DNA of 64,000 nt from Synaphobranchus kaupii (taxonomy: Eukaryota; Chordata; Actinopteri; Anguilliformes; Synaphobranchidae): positions 26,592,160 to 26,656,159 of the forward strand of contig CM056395.1 in the NCBI GenBank assembly GCA_029718625.1, given 5' to 3'. The position numbers and the translations under genes are program-made. Shown one piece after another: positions 38,101 to 50,100 of the stretch. The stretch's first letter is position 1. Every line of letters begins with the position of its first letter. The notes beneath the pieces were generated by a model, which saw nothing but the letters and a program-made list of their open reading frames with translations, did not search any database and had not been told where the DNA came from.

Positions 38101-41100
38101 GTGGTGGTTAGAGATTCAGTTGTTGCAGGACTTTCAGTTGTGGTTGGGATATTTGTTTGGGTTGGAGGTACACTTGTAGTTGGAGGAATTGTTGTAATTG
38201 CTGCAACAGTTATAGTTTCTGCACTTGTTGTGGTGGGAGATACAGTTGTAGTTGCCTGGCGTTGTGTGGTGGTTAGAGATTCAGTTGTTGCAGGCCTTTC
38301 AGTTGTGGTTGGAATATTTGTTGTGGTGTGAGCTACACTTGTAGTTGGATGAATTGTTGTGGTTGGTGCTAGAGTTGTAGTTTTTGCTGCTGTTGTAGTG
38401 TGAGGTACAGTTGTAGTTGTTTGGCGATGTGTGGTGGTAAGAGATTCAGTTGTTGCCGGACTTTCACTTGTGGTTGGAACATTTGTTTGGCTTGGAGCTG
38501 CACTTGTAGTTGGCGGTATTGTTGTAATTGCTGCAGCAGCTGTTCTTCCCACAGTTGTTGTGGTGGGAGATACAGTTGTAGTTCTTGGATGATGTGTGGT
38601 GGTATGAGATTCAGTTGTTGCAGGACTTTCTGTTGTGGTTGGAGCATTTGTTTGGCTTGGAGCTGCGCTTGTAGTTGGCCGTATTGTTGTAATTGCTGCA
38701 GCAGTTGTTGTTCCCACATTTGTAGTGGTGGGAGATACAGCTGTAGTTCTTGGATGTTGTGTGGTGGTTAGAGATTCAATTGTTGCAGGACTTTCAGTTG
38801 TGGTTGGAATATTTGTTGTGGTGTGAGCTGCACTTGTACTTGGAAGAATTGTTTTGGTTGGTGCTAGAGTTGTAGTTTTTGCTGCTGTTGTAATGTGAGG
38901 TACAGTTGTAGTTACTTGGCGATGTGTGGTGGTAACAGATTCAGTTGTTGCAGGACTTTCAGTTGTGGTTGGAACATTTGTTTGGCTTGGAGCTGCACTT
39001 GTAGTTGGCCGTATTGTTGTAATTGCTGCAGCAGTTGTTGTTCCCACAGTTGTTGTGGTGGGAGATACAGTTGTAGTTCTTGGACGATGTGTGGTGGTTA
39101 GAGATTCAGTTGTTGCAGGACTTTCAGTTGTGGTTGGGATATTTGTTTGAGTTGGAGGTACACTTGTAGTTGGCGGAATTGTTGTAATTGCTGCAACAGT
39201 TGTAGTTTCTGCACTTGTTGTGGTGGGAGATACCGTTGTAGTTGCATGGCGATGTGTGGTAGTAAGAGATTCAGTTGTTGCAGGACTTTCAGTTGTGGTT
39301 GGAACATTTGTTTGGCTTGGAGCTGCACTTGTAGTTGGCGGTATTGTTGTAATTGCTGCAGCAGCTGTTGTTCCCACAGTTGTTGTGGTGGGAGATACAG
39401 TTGTAGTTCTTGGACGATGTGTGGTGGTTAGAGATTCAGTTGTTGCAGGACTTTCAGTTGTGGTTGGAGCATTTGTTTGGCTTGGAGCTGCGCTTGTAGT
39501 TGGCCGTATTGTTGTAATTGCTGCAGCAGTTGTTGTTCCCACAGTTGTTGTGGTGGGAGATACAGTTGTAGTTCTTGGACGATGTGTGGTGGTTAGAGAT
39601 TCAGTTGTTGCAGGACTTTCAGTTGTGGTTGGGATATTTGTTTGAGTTGGAGGTACACTTGTAGTTGGAGGAATTGTTGTAATTGCTGCAACAGTTGTAG
39701 TTTCTGCACTTGTTGTGGTGGGAGATACAGTTGTAGTTGCCTGGCGTTGTGTGGTGGTTAGAGATTCAGTTGTTGCAGGCCTTTCAGTTGTGGTTGGAAT
39801 ATTTGTTGTGGTGTGAGCTGCACTTGTAGTAGGATGAATTGTTGTGGTTGGTGCTAGAGTTGTAGTTTTTGCTGCTGTTGTAGTGTGAGGTACAGTTGTA
39901 GTTGCTTGGCGATGTGTGGTGGTAAGAGATTCAGTTGTTGCAGGACTTTCAGTTGTGGTTGGAACATTTGTTTGGCTTGGAGCTGCACTTGTAGTTGGCG
40001 GTATTGTTGTAATTGCTGCAGCAGCTGTTGTTCCCACAGTTGTTGTGGTGGGAGATACAGTTGTAGTTCTTGGACGATGTGTGGTGGTTAGAGATTCAGT
40101 TGTTGCAGGACTTTCAGTTGTGGTTGGAATATTTGTTTGGGTTGGAGGTACACTTGTTGTTGGAGCAATTGTTGTAATTGCTGCAACAGTTCTAGTTTCT
40201 GCACTTGTTGTGGTGGGAGATTCAGTTGTAGTTGCCTGGCGTTGTGTGGTGGTTAGAGATTCAGTTGTTGCAGGCCTTTCAGTTGTGGTTGGAATATTTG
40301 GTGTGGTGTGAGCTGCACTTGTAGTTGGATGAATTGTTGTGGTTGGTGCTAGAGTTGTAGTTTTTGCTGCTGTTGTAGTGTGAGGTACAGTTGTAGTTGT
40401 TTGGAGATGTGTGGTGGTAAGAGATTCAGTTGTTGCAGGCCTTTCAGTTGTGGTTGGAATATTTGTTGTGGTGTGAGCTACACTTGTAGTTGGATGAATT
40501 GTTGTGGTTGGTGCTAGAGTTGTAGTTTTTGCTGCTGTTGTAGTGTGAGGTACAGTTGTAGTTGTTTGGCGATGTGTGGTGGTAAGAGATTCAGTTGTTG
40601 CCGGACTTTCACTTGTGGTTGGAACATTTGTTTGGCTTGGAGCTGCACTTGTAGTTGGCGGTATTGTTGTAATTGCTGCAGCAGCTGTTCTTCCCACAGT
40701 TGTTGTGGTGGGAGATACAGTTGTAGTTCTTGGATGATGTGTGGTGGTAAGAGATTCAGTTGTTGCAGGACTTTCTGTTGTGGTTGGAGCATTTGTTTGG
40801 CTTGGAGCTGCGCTTGTAGTTGGCCGTATTGTTGTAATTGCTGCAGCAGTTGTTGTTCCCACATTTGTAGTGGTGGGAGATACAGCTGTAGTTCTTGGAT
40901 GTTGTGTGGTGGTTAGAGATTCAATTGTTGCAGGACTTTCAGTTGTGGTTGGAATATTTGTTGTGGTGTGAGCTGCACTTGTACTTGGAAGAATTGTTTT
41001 GGTTGGTGCTAGAGTTGTAGTTTTTGCTGCTGTTGTAATGTGAGGTACAGTTGTAGTTACTTGGCGATGTGTGGTGGTAACAGATTCAGTTGTTGCAGGA

Positions 41101-44100
41101 CTTTCAGTTGTGGTTGGAACATTTGTTTGGCTTGGAGCTGCACTTGTAGTTGGCCGTATTGTTGTAATTGCTGCAGCAGTTGTTGTTCCCACAGTTGTTG
41201 TGGTGGGAGATACAGTTGTAGTTCTTGGACGATGTGTGGTGGTTAGAGATTCAGTTGTTGCAGGACTTTCAGTTGTGGTTGGGATATTTGTTTGAGTTGG
41301 AGGTACACTTGTAGTTGGAGGAATTGTTGTAATTGCTGCAACAGTTGTAGTTTCTGCACTTGTTGTGGTGGGAGATACCGTTGTAGTTGCATGGCGATGT
41401 GTGGTAGTAAGAGATTCAGTTGTTGCAGGACTTTCAGTTGTGGTTGGAACATTTGTTTGGCTTGGAGCTGCACTTGTAGTTGGCGGTATTGTTGTAATTG
41501 CTGCAGCAGCTGTTGTTCCCACAGTTGTTGTGGTGGGAGATACAGTTGTAGTTCTTGGACGATGTGTGGTGGTTAGAGATTCAGTTGTTGCAGGACTTTC
41601 AGTTGTGGTTGGAGCATTTGTTTGGCTTGGAGCTGCGCTTGTAGTTGGCCGTATTGTTGTAATTGCTGCAGCAGTTGTTGTTCCCACAGTTGTTGTGGTG
41701 GGAGATACAGTTGTAGTTCTTGGACGATGTGTGGTGGTTAGAGATTCAGTTGTTGCAGGACTTTCAGTTGTGGTTGGGATATTTGTTTGAGTTGGAGGTA
41801 CACTTGTAGTTGGAGGAATTGTTGTAATTGCTGCAACAGTTGTAGTTTCTGCACTTGTTGTGGTGGGAGATACAGTTGTAGTTGCCTGGCGTTGTGTGGT
41901 GGTTAGAGATTCAGTTGTTGCAGGCCTTTCAGTTGTGGTTGGAATATTTGTTGTGGTGTGAGCTGCACTTGTAGTAGGATGAATTGTTGTGGTTGGTGCT
42001 AGAGTTGTAGTTTTTGCTGCTGTTGTAGTGTGAGGTACAGTTGTAGTTGCTTGGCGATGTGTGGTGGTAAGAGATTCAGTTGTTGCAGGACTTTCAGTTG
42101 TGGTTGGAACATTTGTTTGGCTTGGAGCTGCACTTGTAGTTGGCGGTATTGTTGTAATTGCTGCAGCAGCTGTTGTTCCCACAGTTGTTGTGGTGGGAGA
42201 TACAGTTGTAGTTCTTGGACGATGTGTGGTGGTTAGAGATTCAGTTGTTGCAGGACTTTCAGTTGTGGTTGGAATATTTGTTTGGGTTGGAGGTACACTT
42301 GTTGTTGGAGCAATTGTTGTAATTGCTGCAACAGTTCTAGTTTCTGCACTTGTTGTGGTGGGAGATTCAGTTGTAGTTGCCTGGCGTTGTGTGGTGGTTA
42401 GAGATTCAGTTGTTGCAGGCCTTTCAGTTGTGGTTGGAATATTTGGTGTGGTGTGAGCTGCACTTGTAGTTGGATGAATTGTTGTGGTTGGTGCTAGAGT
42501 TGTAGTTTTTGCTGCTGTTGTAGTGTGAGGTACAGTTGTAGTTGTTTGGAGATGTGTGGTGGTAAGAGATTCAGTTGTTGCAGGACTTCCAGTTGTGGTT
42601 GGAACATTTGTTTGGCTTGGAGCTGCACTTGTAGTTGGCGGTATTGTTGTAATTGCTGCAGCAGCTGTTCTTCCCACAGTTGTTGTGGTGGGAGATACAG
42701 TTGTAGTTCTTGGACGATGTGTGGTGGTAAGAGATTCAGTTGTTGCAGGACTTTCTGTTGTGGTTGGAGCATTTGTTTGGCTTGGAGCTGCACTTGTAGT
42801 TGGCGGTATTGTTGTAATTGCTGCAGCAGCTGTTGTTCCCACAGTTGTTGTGGTGGGAGATACAGTTGTAGTTCTGGGACGATGTGTGCTGGTTAGAGAT
42901 TCAGTTGTTGCAGGACCTTCAGTTGTGGTTGGAACATTTGTTTGGCTTGGAGCTGCACTTGTAGTTGGCGGTATTGTTGTAATTGCTGCAGCAGCTGTTG
43001 TTCCCACAGTTGTTGTGGTGGGAGATACAGTTGTAGTTCTTGGACGATGCGTGGTGGTTAGAGATTCAGTTGTTGCAGGACTTTCAGTTGTGGTTGGGAT
43101 ATTTGTTTGGGTTGGAGGTACACTTGTAGTTGGAGGAATTGTTGTAATTGCTGCAACAGTTGTAGTTTCTGCACTTGTTGTGGTGGGAGATACAGTTGTA
43201 GTTCTTGGACGATGTGTGGTGGTAAGAGATTCAGTTGTTGCAGGACTTTCTGTTGTGGTTGGAGCATTTGTTTGGCTTGGAGCTGCACTTGTAGTTGGCG
43301 GTATTGTTGTAATTGCTGCAGCAGCTGTTGTTCCCACAGTTGTTGTGGTGGGAGATACAGTTGTAGTTCTTGGACGATGTGTGCTGGTTAGAGATTCAGT
43401 TGTTGCAGGACCTTCAGTTGTGGTTGGAACATTTGTTTGGCTTGGAGCTGCACTTGTAGTTGGATTAATTGTTGTGGTTGGTGCTAGAGTTGTAGTTTTT
43501 GCTGCTGTTGTAATGTGAGGTACAGTTGTAGTTACTTGGCGATGTGTGGTGGTAACAGATTCAGTTGTTGCAGGACTTTCAGTTGTGGTTGGAACATTTG
43601 TTTGGCTTGGAGCTGCACTTGTAGTTGGCGGTATTGTTGTAATTGCTGCAGCAGCTGTTGTTCCCACAGTTGTTGTCATGGGAGATAAAGTTGTAGTTCT
43701 TGGACGATGTGTGGTGGTTAGAGATTCAGTTGTTGCAGGACTTTCAGTTGTGGTTGGGATATTTGTTTGGGTTGGAGGTACACTTGTAGTTGGAGGAATT
43801 GTTGTAATTGCTGCAACAGTTGTAGTTTCTGCACTTGTTGTGGTGGGAGATACCGTTGTAGTTGCATGGCGATGTGTGGTAGTAAGAGATTCAGTTGTTG
43901 CAGGACTTTCAGTTGTGGTTGGAACATTTGTTTGGCTTGGAGCTGCACTTGTAGTTGGCGGTATTGTTGTAATTGCTTCAGCAGCTGTTGTTCCCACAGT
44001 TGTTGTGGTGGGAGATACAGTTGTAGTTCTTGGAAGATGTGTGGTGGTAAGAGATTCAGTTGTTGCAGGACTTTCAGTTGTGGTTGGAGCATTTGTTTGG

Positions 44101-47100
44101 CTTGGAGCTGCGCTTGTAGTTGGCCGTATTGTTGTAATTGCTGCAGCAGTTGTTGTTCCCACATTTGTAGTGGTGGGAGATACAGTTGTAGTTCTTGGAT
44201 GTTGTGTGGTGGTTAGAGATTCAGTTGTTGCAGGACTTTCAGTTGTGGTTGGAATATTTGTTGTGGTGTGAGCTGCACTTGTACTTGGAAGAATTGTTTT
44301 GGTTGGTGCTAGAGTTGTAGTTTTTGCTGCTGTTGTAATGTGAGGTACAGTTGTAGTTACTTGGCGATGTGTGTTGGTAACAGATTCAGTTGTTGCAGGA
44401 CTTTCAGTTGTGGTTGGAACATTTGTTTGGCTTGGAGCTGCACTTGTAGTTGGCAGTATTGCTGTAATTGCTGCAGCAGCTGTTGTTCCCACAGTTGTTG
44501 TGGTGGGAGATACAGTTGTAGTTCTTGGACGATGTGTGGTGGTTAGAGATTCAGTTGTTGCAGGACTTTCAGTTGTGGTTGGAATATTTGTTTGGGTTGG
44601 AGGTACACTTGTTGTTGGAGCAATTGTTGTAATTGCTGCAACAGTTCTAGTTTCTGCACTTGTTGTGGTGGGAGATAAAATTGTAGTTGCCTGGCGTTGT
44701 GTGGTGGTTAGAGATTCAGTTGTTGCAGGCCTTTCAGTTGTGGTTGGAATATTTGGTGTGGTGTGAGCTGCACTTGTAGTTGGATGAATTGTTGTGGTTG
44801 GTGCTAGAGTTGTAGTTTTTGCTGCTGTTGTAGTGTGAGGTACAGTTGTAGTTGTTTGGAGATGTGTGGTGGTAAGAGATTCAGTTGTTGCAGGACTTTC
44901 AGTTGTGGTTGGAACATTTGTTTGGCTTGGAGCTGCACTTGTAGTTGGCGGTATTGTTGTAATTGCTGCAGCAGCTGTTGTTCCCACAGTTGTTGTGGTG
45001 GGAGATACAGTTGTAGTTCTGGGACGATGTGTGCTGGTTAGAGATTCAGTTGTTGCAGGACCTTCAGTTGTGGTTGGAACATTTGTTTGGCTTGGAGCTG
45101 CACTTGTAGTTGGCGGTATTGTTGTAATTGCTGCAGCAGCTGTTGTTCCCACAGTTGTTGTGGTGGGAGATACAGTTGTAGTTCTTGGACGATGCGTGGT
45201 GGTTAGAGATTCAGTTGTTGCAGGACTTTCAGTTGTGGTTGGGATATTTGTTTGGGTTGGAGGTACACTTGTAGTTGGAGGAATTGTTGTAATTGCTGCA
45301 ACAGTTGTAGTTTCTGCACTTGTTGTGGTGGGAGATACAGTTGTAGTTACTTGGCGATGTGTGGTGGTAACAGATTCAGTTGTTGCAGGACTTTCAGTTG
45401 TGGTTGGAACATTTGTTTGGCTTGGAGCTGCACTTGTAGTTGGTGTTATTGTTGTAATTGCTGCAGCAGCTGTTGTTCCCACAGTTGTTGTGGTGTGAGA
45501 TACAGTTGTAGTTCTTGGACGATTTGTGGTGGTTAGAGATTCAGTTGTTGCAGGACTTTCAGTTTTGGTTGGGATATTTGTTTGGGTTGGAGGTACACTT
45601 GTAGTTGGAAGAATTGTTGTAATTGCTGCAACAGTTGTAGTTTGTGCACTTGTTGTGGTGGGAGATACCGTTGTATTTGCATGGCGATGTGTGGTAGTAA
45701 GAGATTCAGTTGTTGCAGGACTTTCAATTGTGGTTTGAGCATTTGTTTGGCTTGGAGCTGCGCTTGTAGTTGGCCGTATTGTTGTAATTGCTGCAGCAGT
45801 TGTTGTTCCCACATTTGTAGTGGTGGGAGATACAGTTGTAGTTCTTGGATGTTGTGTGGTGGTTAGAGATTCAGTTGTAGCAGGACTTTCAGTTGTGGTT
45901 GGAATATTTGTTGTGGTGTGAGCTGCACTTGTACTTGGAAGAATTGTTGTGGTTGGTGCTAGAGTTGTAGTTTTTGCTGCTGTTGTAATGTGAGGTACAG
46001 TTGTAGTTACTTGGCGATGTGTGGTGGTAACAGATTCAGTTGTTGCAGGACTTTCAGTTGTGGTTGGAACATTTGTTTGGCTTGGAGCTGCACTTGTAGT
46101 TGGCGGTATTGTTGTAATTGCTGCAGCAGCTGTTGTTCCCACAGTTGTTGTGGTGGGAGATACAGTTGTAGTTCTTGGACGATGTGTGGTGGTTAGAGAT
46201 TCAGTTGTTGCAGGACTTTCAGTTGTGGTTGGCATATTTGTTTGGGTTGGAGGTACACTTGTAGTTGGAGCAATTGTTGTAATTGCTGCAACAGTTGTAG
46301 TTTCTGCACTTGTTGTGGTGGGAGATACAGTTGTAGCTGCCTGGTGTTGTGTGGTGGTTAGAGATTCAATTGTTGCAGGCCTTTCAGTTGTGGTTGGAGC
46401 ATTTGTTTGGCTTGGAACTGCACTTGTAGTTGGAGCAATTGTTGTAATTGCTGCAACAGTTGTAATTTCTGCACTTGTTGTGGTGGGAGATACAGTTGTA
46501 GTTGCATGGCGATGTGTGGTGGTTAGAGATTCAGTTGTTGCAGGACTTTCAGTTGTGGTTGGAGCTTCACTTGGAGCAGTTTTACTGGTTGGTGTTAAGG
46601 TTGTCGGTTGAGGAATTGTTGAGACAATCTTACCTGTTCTGGGAATTGCAGATGTAGACGGACCTTCTGTGATGAGAATTGGAGTGACACCTTCGGTATT
46701 TGTTGTCATTGTAGATGCAATTGTTGGAGCAATTTTTGTGTTGAGAGCTTGAGTTCCAGTTACTGTAGCTGCTGTGGTGGTCGATACAGTTGTAATTTGT
46801 GCACGATTCGTGGTAGTCAAAGATTCAGTTGTTCTTGGATTTTCAGATGTAGTTGGAATATTTGTTGTAGTTGGAATGGCACTTGTTGTTGGACGAATTG
46901 TTGTGGTTGAAGCTACACTTGTCATGGGTGCAATTGTTGTGGATCGTTCTACAGATGTAGTTTCAGCCGCTATTGTGGTAGGAGATGCAATTGTAGTTGT
47001 TGGGTGCTGTGTGCTCGTCAGTGATACAGTTGTTCTTGAAATTTCAGTTGTGGTTGGAATATTTGTTGTGGTTTCAATTGTTGCAGAAATTGGTGTAATT

Positions 47101-50100
47101 GCTGCAACTGTTGTAGTTTCTGCACCGGTTCTGGTGGGTGATACAACTGTAGCTGTTGGACGATTTGTGGTAGTCAGAGATTCCGTTGTTGCACGATTTT
47201 CAGTTGTTTTTGGAATATTTGTTGTGGTGTGAGCTGCACTTATAGTTGGAAGAATTGTTGTGGTTGGTGCTAGAGTTGTAGTTTTTGCTGTTGTTGTAGT
47301 GCGAGGTACGGTTGTAGTTGCTAGGCGATGTGTGGTGGTAAGAGATTCAGTTGTTGCAGGACTTTCAGTTGTGGCTGGAACATTTGTTTGGCTTGGAGCT
47401 GCACTTGTAGTTGGAGCAATTGTTGTAATTGCTGCAACAGTCGTAGTTTCCGCACTTGTTGTGGTGGGAGATACAGTTGTAGTCGCTTGGCGATGTGTGG
47501 TGGTTAGAGATTCAGTTGTTGCAGGACTTTCAGTTGTGGTTGGAATATTTGTTTGGGTTGGAGGTACACTTGTAGTTGGAGGAATTGTTGTAATTGCTGC
47601 AACAGTTGTAGTTTCTGCACTTGTTGTGGTGGGAGATACAGTTGTAGTTCTTGGACGATGTGTGGTGGTAAGAGATTCAGTTGTTGCAGGACTTTCTGTT
47701 GTGGTTGGAGCATTTGTTTGGCTTGGAGCTGCACTTGTAGTTGGCGGTATTGTTGTAATTGCTGCAGCAGCTGTTGTTCCCACAGTTGTTGTGGTGGGAG
47801 ATACAGTTGTAGTTCTTGGACGATGTGTGCTGGTTAGAGATTCAGTTGTTGCAGGACCTTCAGTTGTGGTTGGAACATTTGTTTGGCTTGGAGCTGCACT
47901 TGTAGTTGGATTAATTGTTGTGGTTGGTGCTAGAGTTGTAGTTTTTGCTGCTGTTGTAATGTGAGGTACAGTTGTAGTTACTTGGCGATGTGTGGTGGTA
48001 ACAGATTCAGTTGTTGCAGGACTTTCAGTTGTGGTTGGAACATTTGTTTGGCTTGGAGCTGCACTTGTAGTTGGCGGTATTGTTGTAATTGCTGCAGCAG
48101 CTGTTGTTCCCACAGTTGTTGTCATGGGAGATAAAGTTGTAGTTCTTGGACGATGTGTGGTGGTTAGAGATTCAGTTGTTGCAGGACTTTCAGTTGTGGT
48201 TGGGATATTTGTTTGGGTTGGAGGTACACTTGTAGTTGGAGGAATTGTTGTAATTGCTGCAACAGTTGTAGTTTCTGCACTTGTTGTGGTGGGAGATACC
48301 GTTGTAGTTGCATGGCGATGTGTGGTAGTAAGAGATTCAGTTGTTGCAGGACTTTCAGTTGTGGTTGGAACATTTGTTTGGCTTGGAGCTGCACTTGTAG
48401 TTGGCGGTATTGTTGTAATTGCTTCAGCAGCTGTTGTTCCCACAGTTGTTGTGGTGGGAGATACAGTTGTAGTTCTTGGAAGATGTGCGGTGGTAAGAGA
48501 TTCAGTTGTTGCAGGACTTTCAGTTGTGGTTGGAGCATTTGTTTGGCTTGGAGCTGCGCTTGTAGTTGGCCGTATTGTTGTAATTGCTGCAGCAGTTGTT
48601 GTTCCCACATTTGTAGTGGTGGGAGATACAGTTGTAGTTCTTGGATGTTGTGTGGTGGTTAGAGATTCAGTTGTTGCAGGACTTTCAGTTGTGGTTGGAA
48701 TATTTGTTGTGGTGTGAGCTGCACTTGTACTTGGAAGAATTGTTTTGGTTGGTGCTAGAGTTGTAGTTTTTGCTGCTGTTGTAATGTGAGGTACAGTTGT
48801 AGTTACTTGGCGATGTGTGTTGGTAACAGATTCAGTTGTTGCAGGACTTTCAGTTGTGGTTGGAACATTTGTTTGGCTTGGAGCTGCACTTGTAGTTGGC
48901 AGTATTGCTGTAATTGCTGCAGCAGCTGTTGTTCCCACAGTTGTTGTGGTGGGAGATACAGTTGTAGTTCTTGGACGATGTGTGGTGGTTAGAGATTCAG
49001 TTGTTGCAGGACTTTCAGTTGTGGTTGGAATATTTGTTTGGGTTGGAGGTACACTTGTTGTTGGAGCAATTGTTGTAATTGCTGCAACAGTTCTAGTTTC
49101 TGCACTTGTTGTGGTGGGAGATAAAATTGTAGTTGCCTGGCGTTGTGTGGTGGTTAGAGATTCAGTTGTTGCAGGCCTTTCAGTTGTGGTTGGAATATTT
49201 GGTGTGGTGTGAGCTGCACTTGTAGTTGGATGAATTGTTGTGGTTGGTGCTAGAGTTGTAGTTTTTGCTGCTGTTGTAGTGTGAGGTACAGTTGTAGTTG
49301 TTTGGAGATGTGTGGTGGTAAGAGATTCAGTTGTTGCAGGACTTTCAGTTGTGGTTGGAACATTTGTTTGGCTTGGAGCTGCACTTGTAGTTGGCGGTAT
49401 TGTTGTAATTGCTGCAGCAGCTGTTGTTCCCACAGTTGTTGTGGTGGGAGATACAGTTGTAGTTCTGGGACGATGTGTGCTGGTTAGAGATTCAGTTGTT
49501 GCAGGACCTTCAGTTGTGGTTGGAACATTTGTTTGGCTTGGAGCTGCACTTGTAGTTGGCGGTATTGTTGTAATTGCTGCAGCAGCTGTTGTTCCCACAG
49601 TTGTTGTGGTGGGAGATACAGTTGTAGTTCTTGGACGATGCGTGGTGGTTAGAGATTCAGTTGTTGCAGGACTTTCAGTTGTGGTTGGGATATTTGTTTG
49701 GGTTGGAGGTACACTTGTAGTTGGAGGAATTGTTGTAATTGCTGCAACAGTTGTAGTTTCTGCACTTGTTGTGGTGGGAGATACAGTTGTAGTTACTTGG
49801 CGATGTGTGGTGGTAACAGATTCAGTTGTTGCAGGACTTTCAGTTGTGGTTGGAACATTTGTTTGGCTTGGAGCTGCACTTGTAGTTGGTGTTATTGTTG
49901 TAATTGCTGCAGCAGCTGTTGTTCCCACAGTTGTTGTGGTGTGAGATACAGTTGTAGTTCTTGGACGATTTGTGGTGGTTAGAGATTCAGTTGTTGCAGG
50001 ACTTTCAGTTTTGGTTGGGATATTTGTTTGGGTTGGAGGTACACTTGTAGTTGGAAGAATTGTTGTAATTGCTGCAACAGTTGTAGTTTGTGCACTTGTT

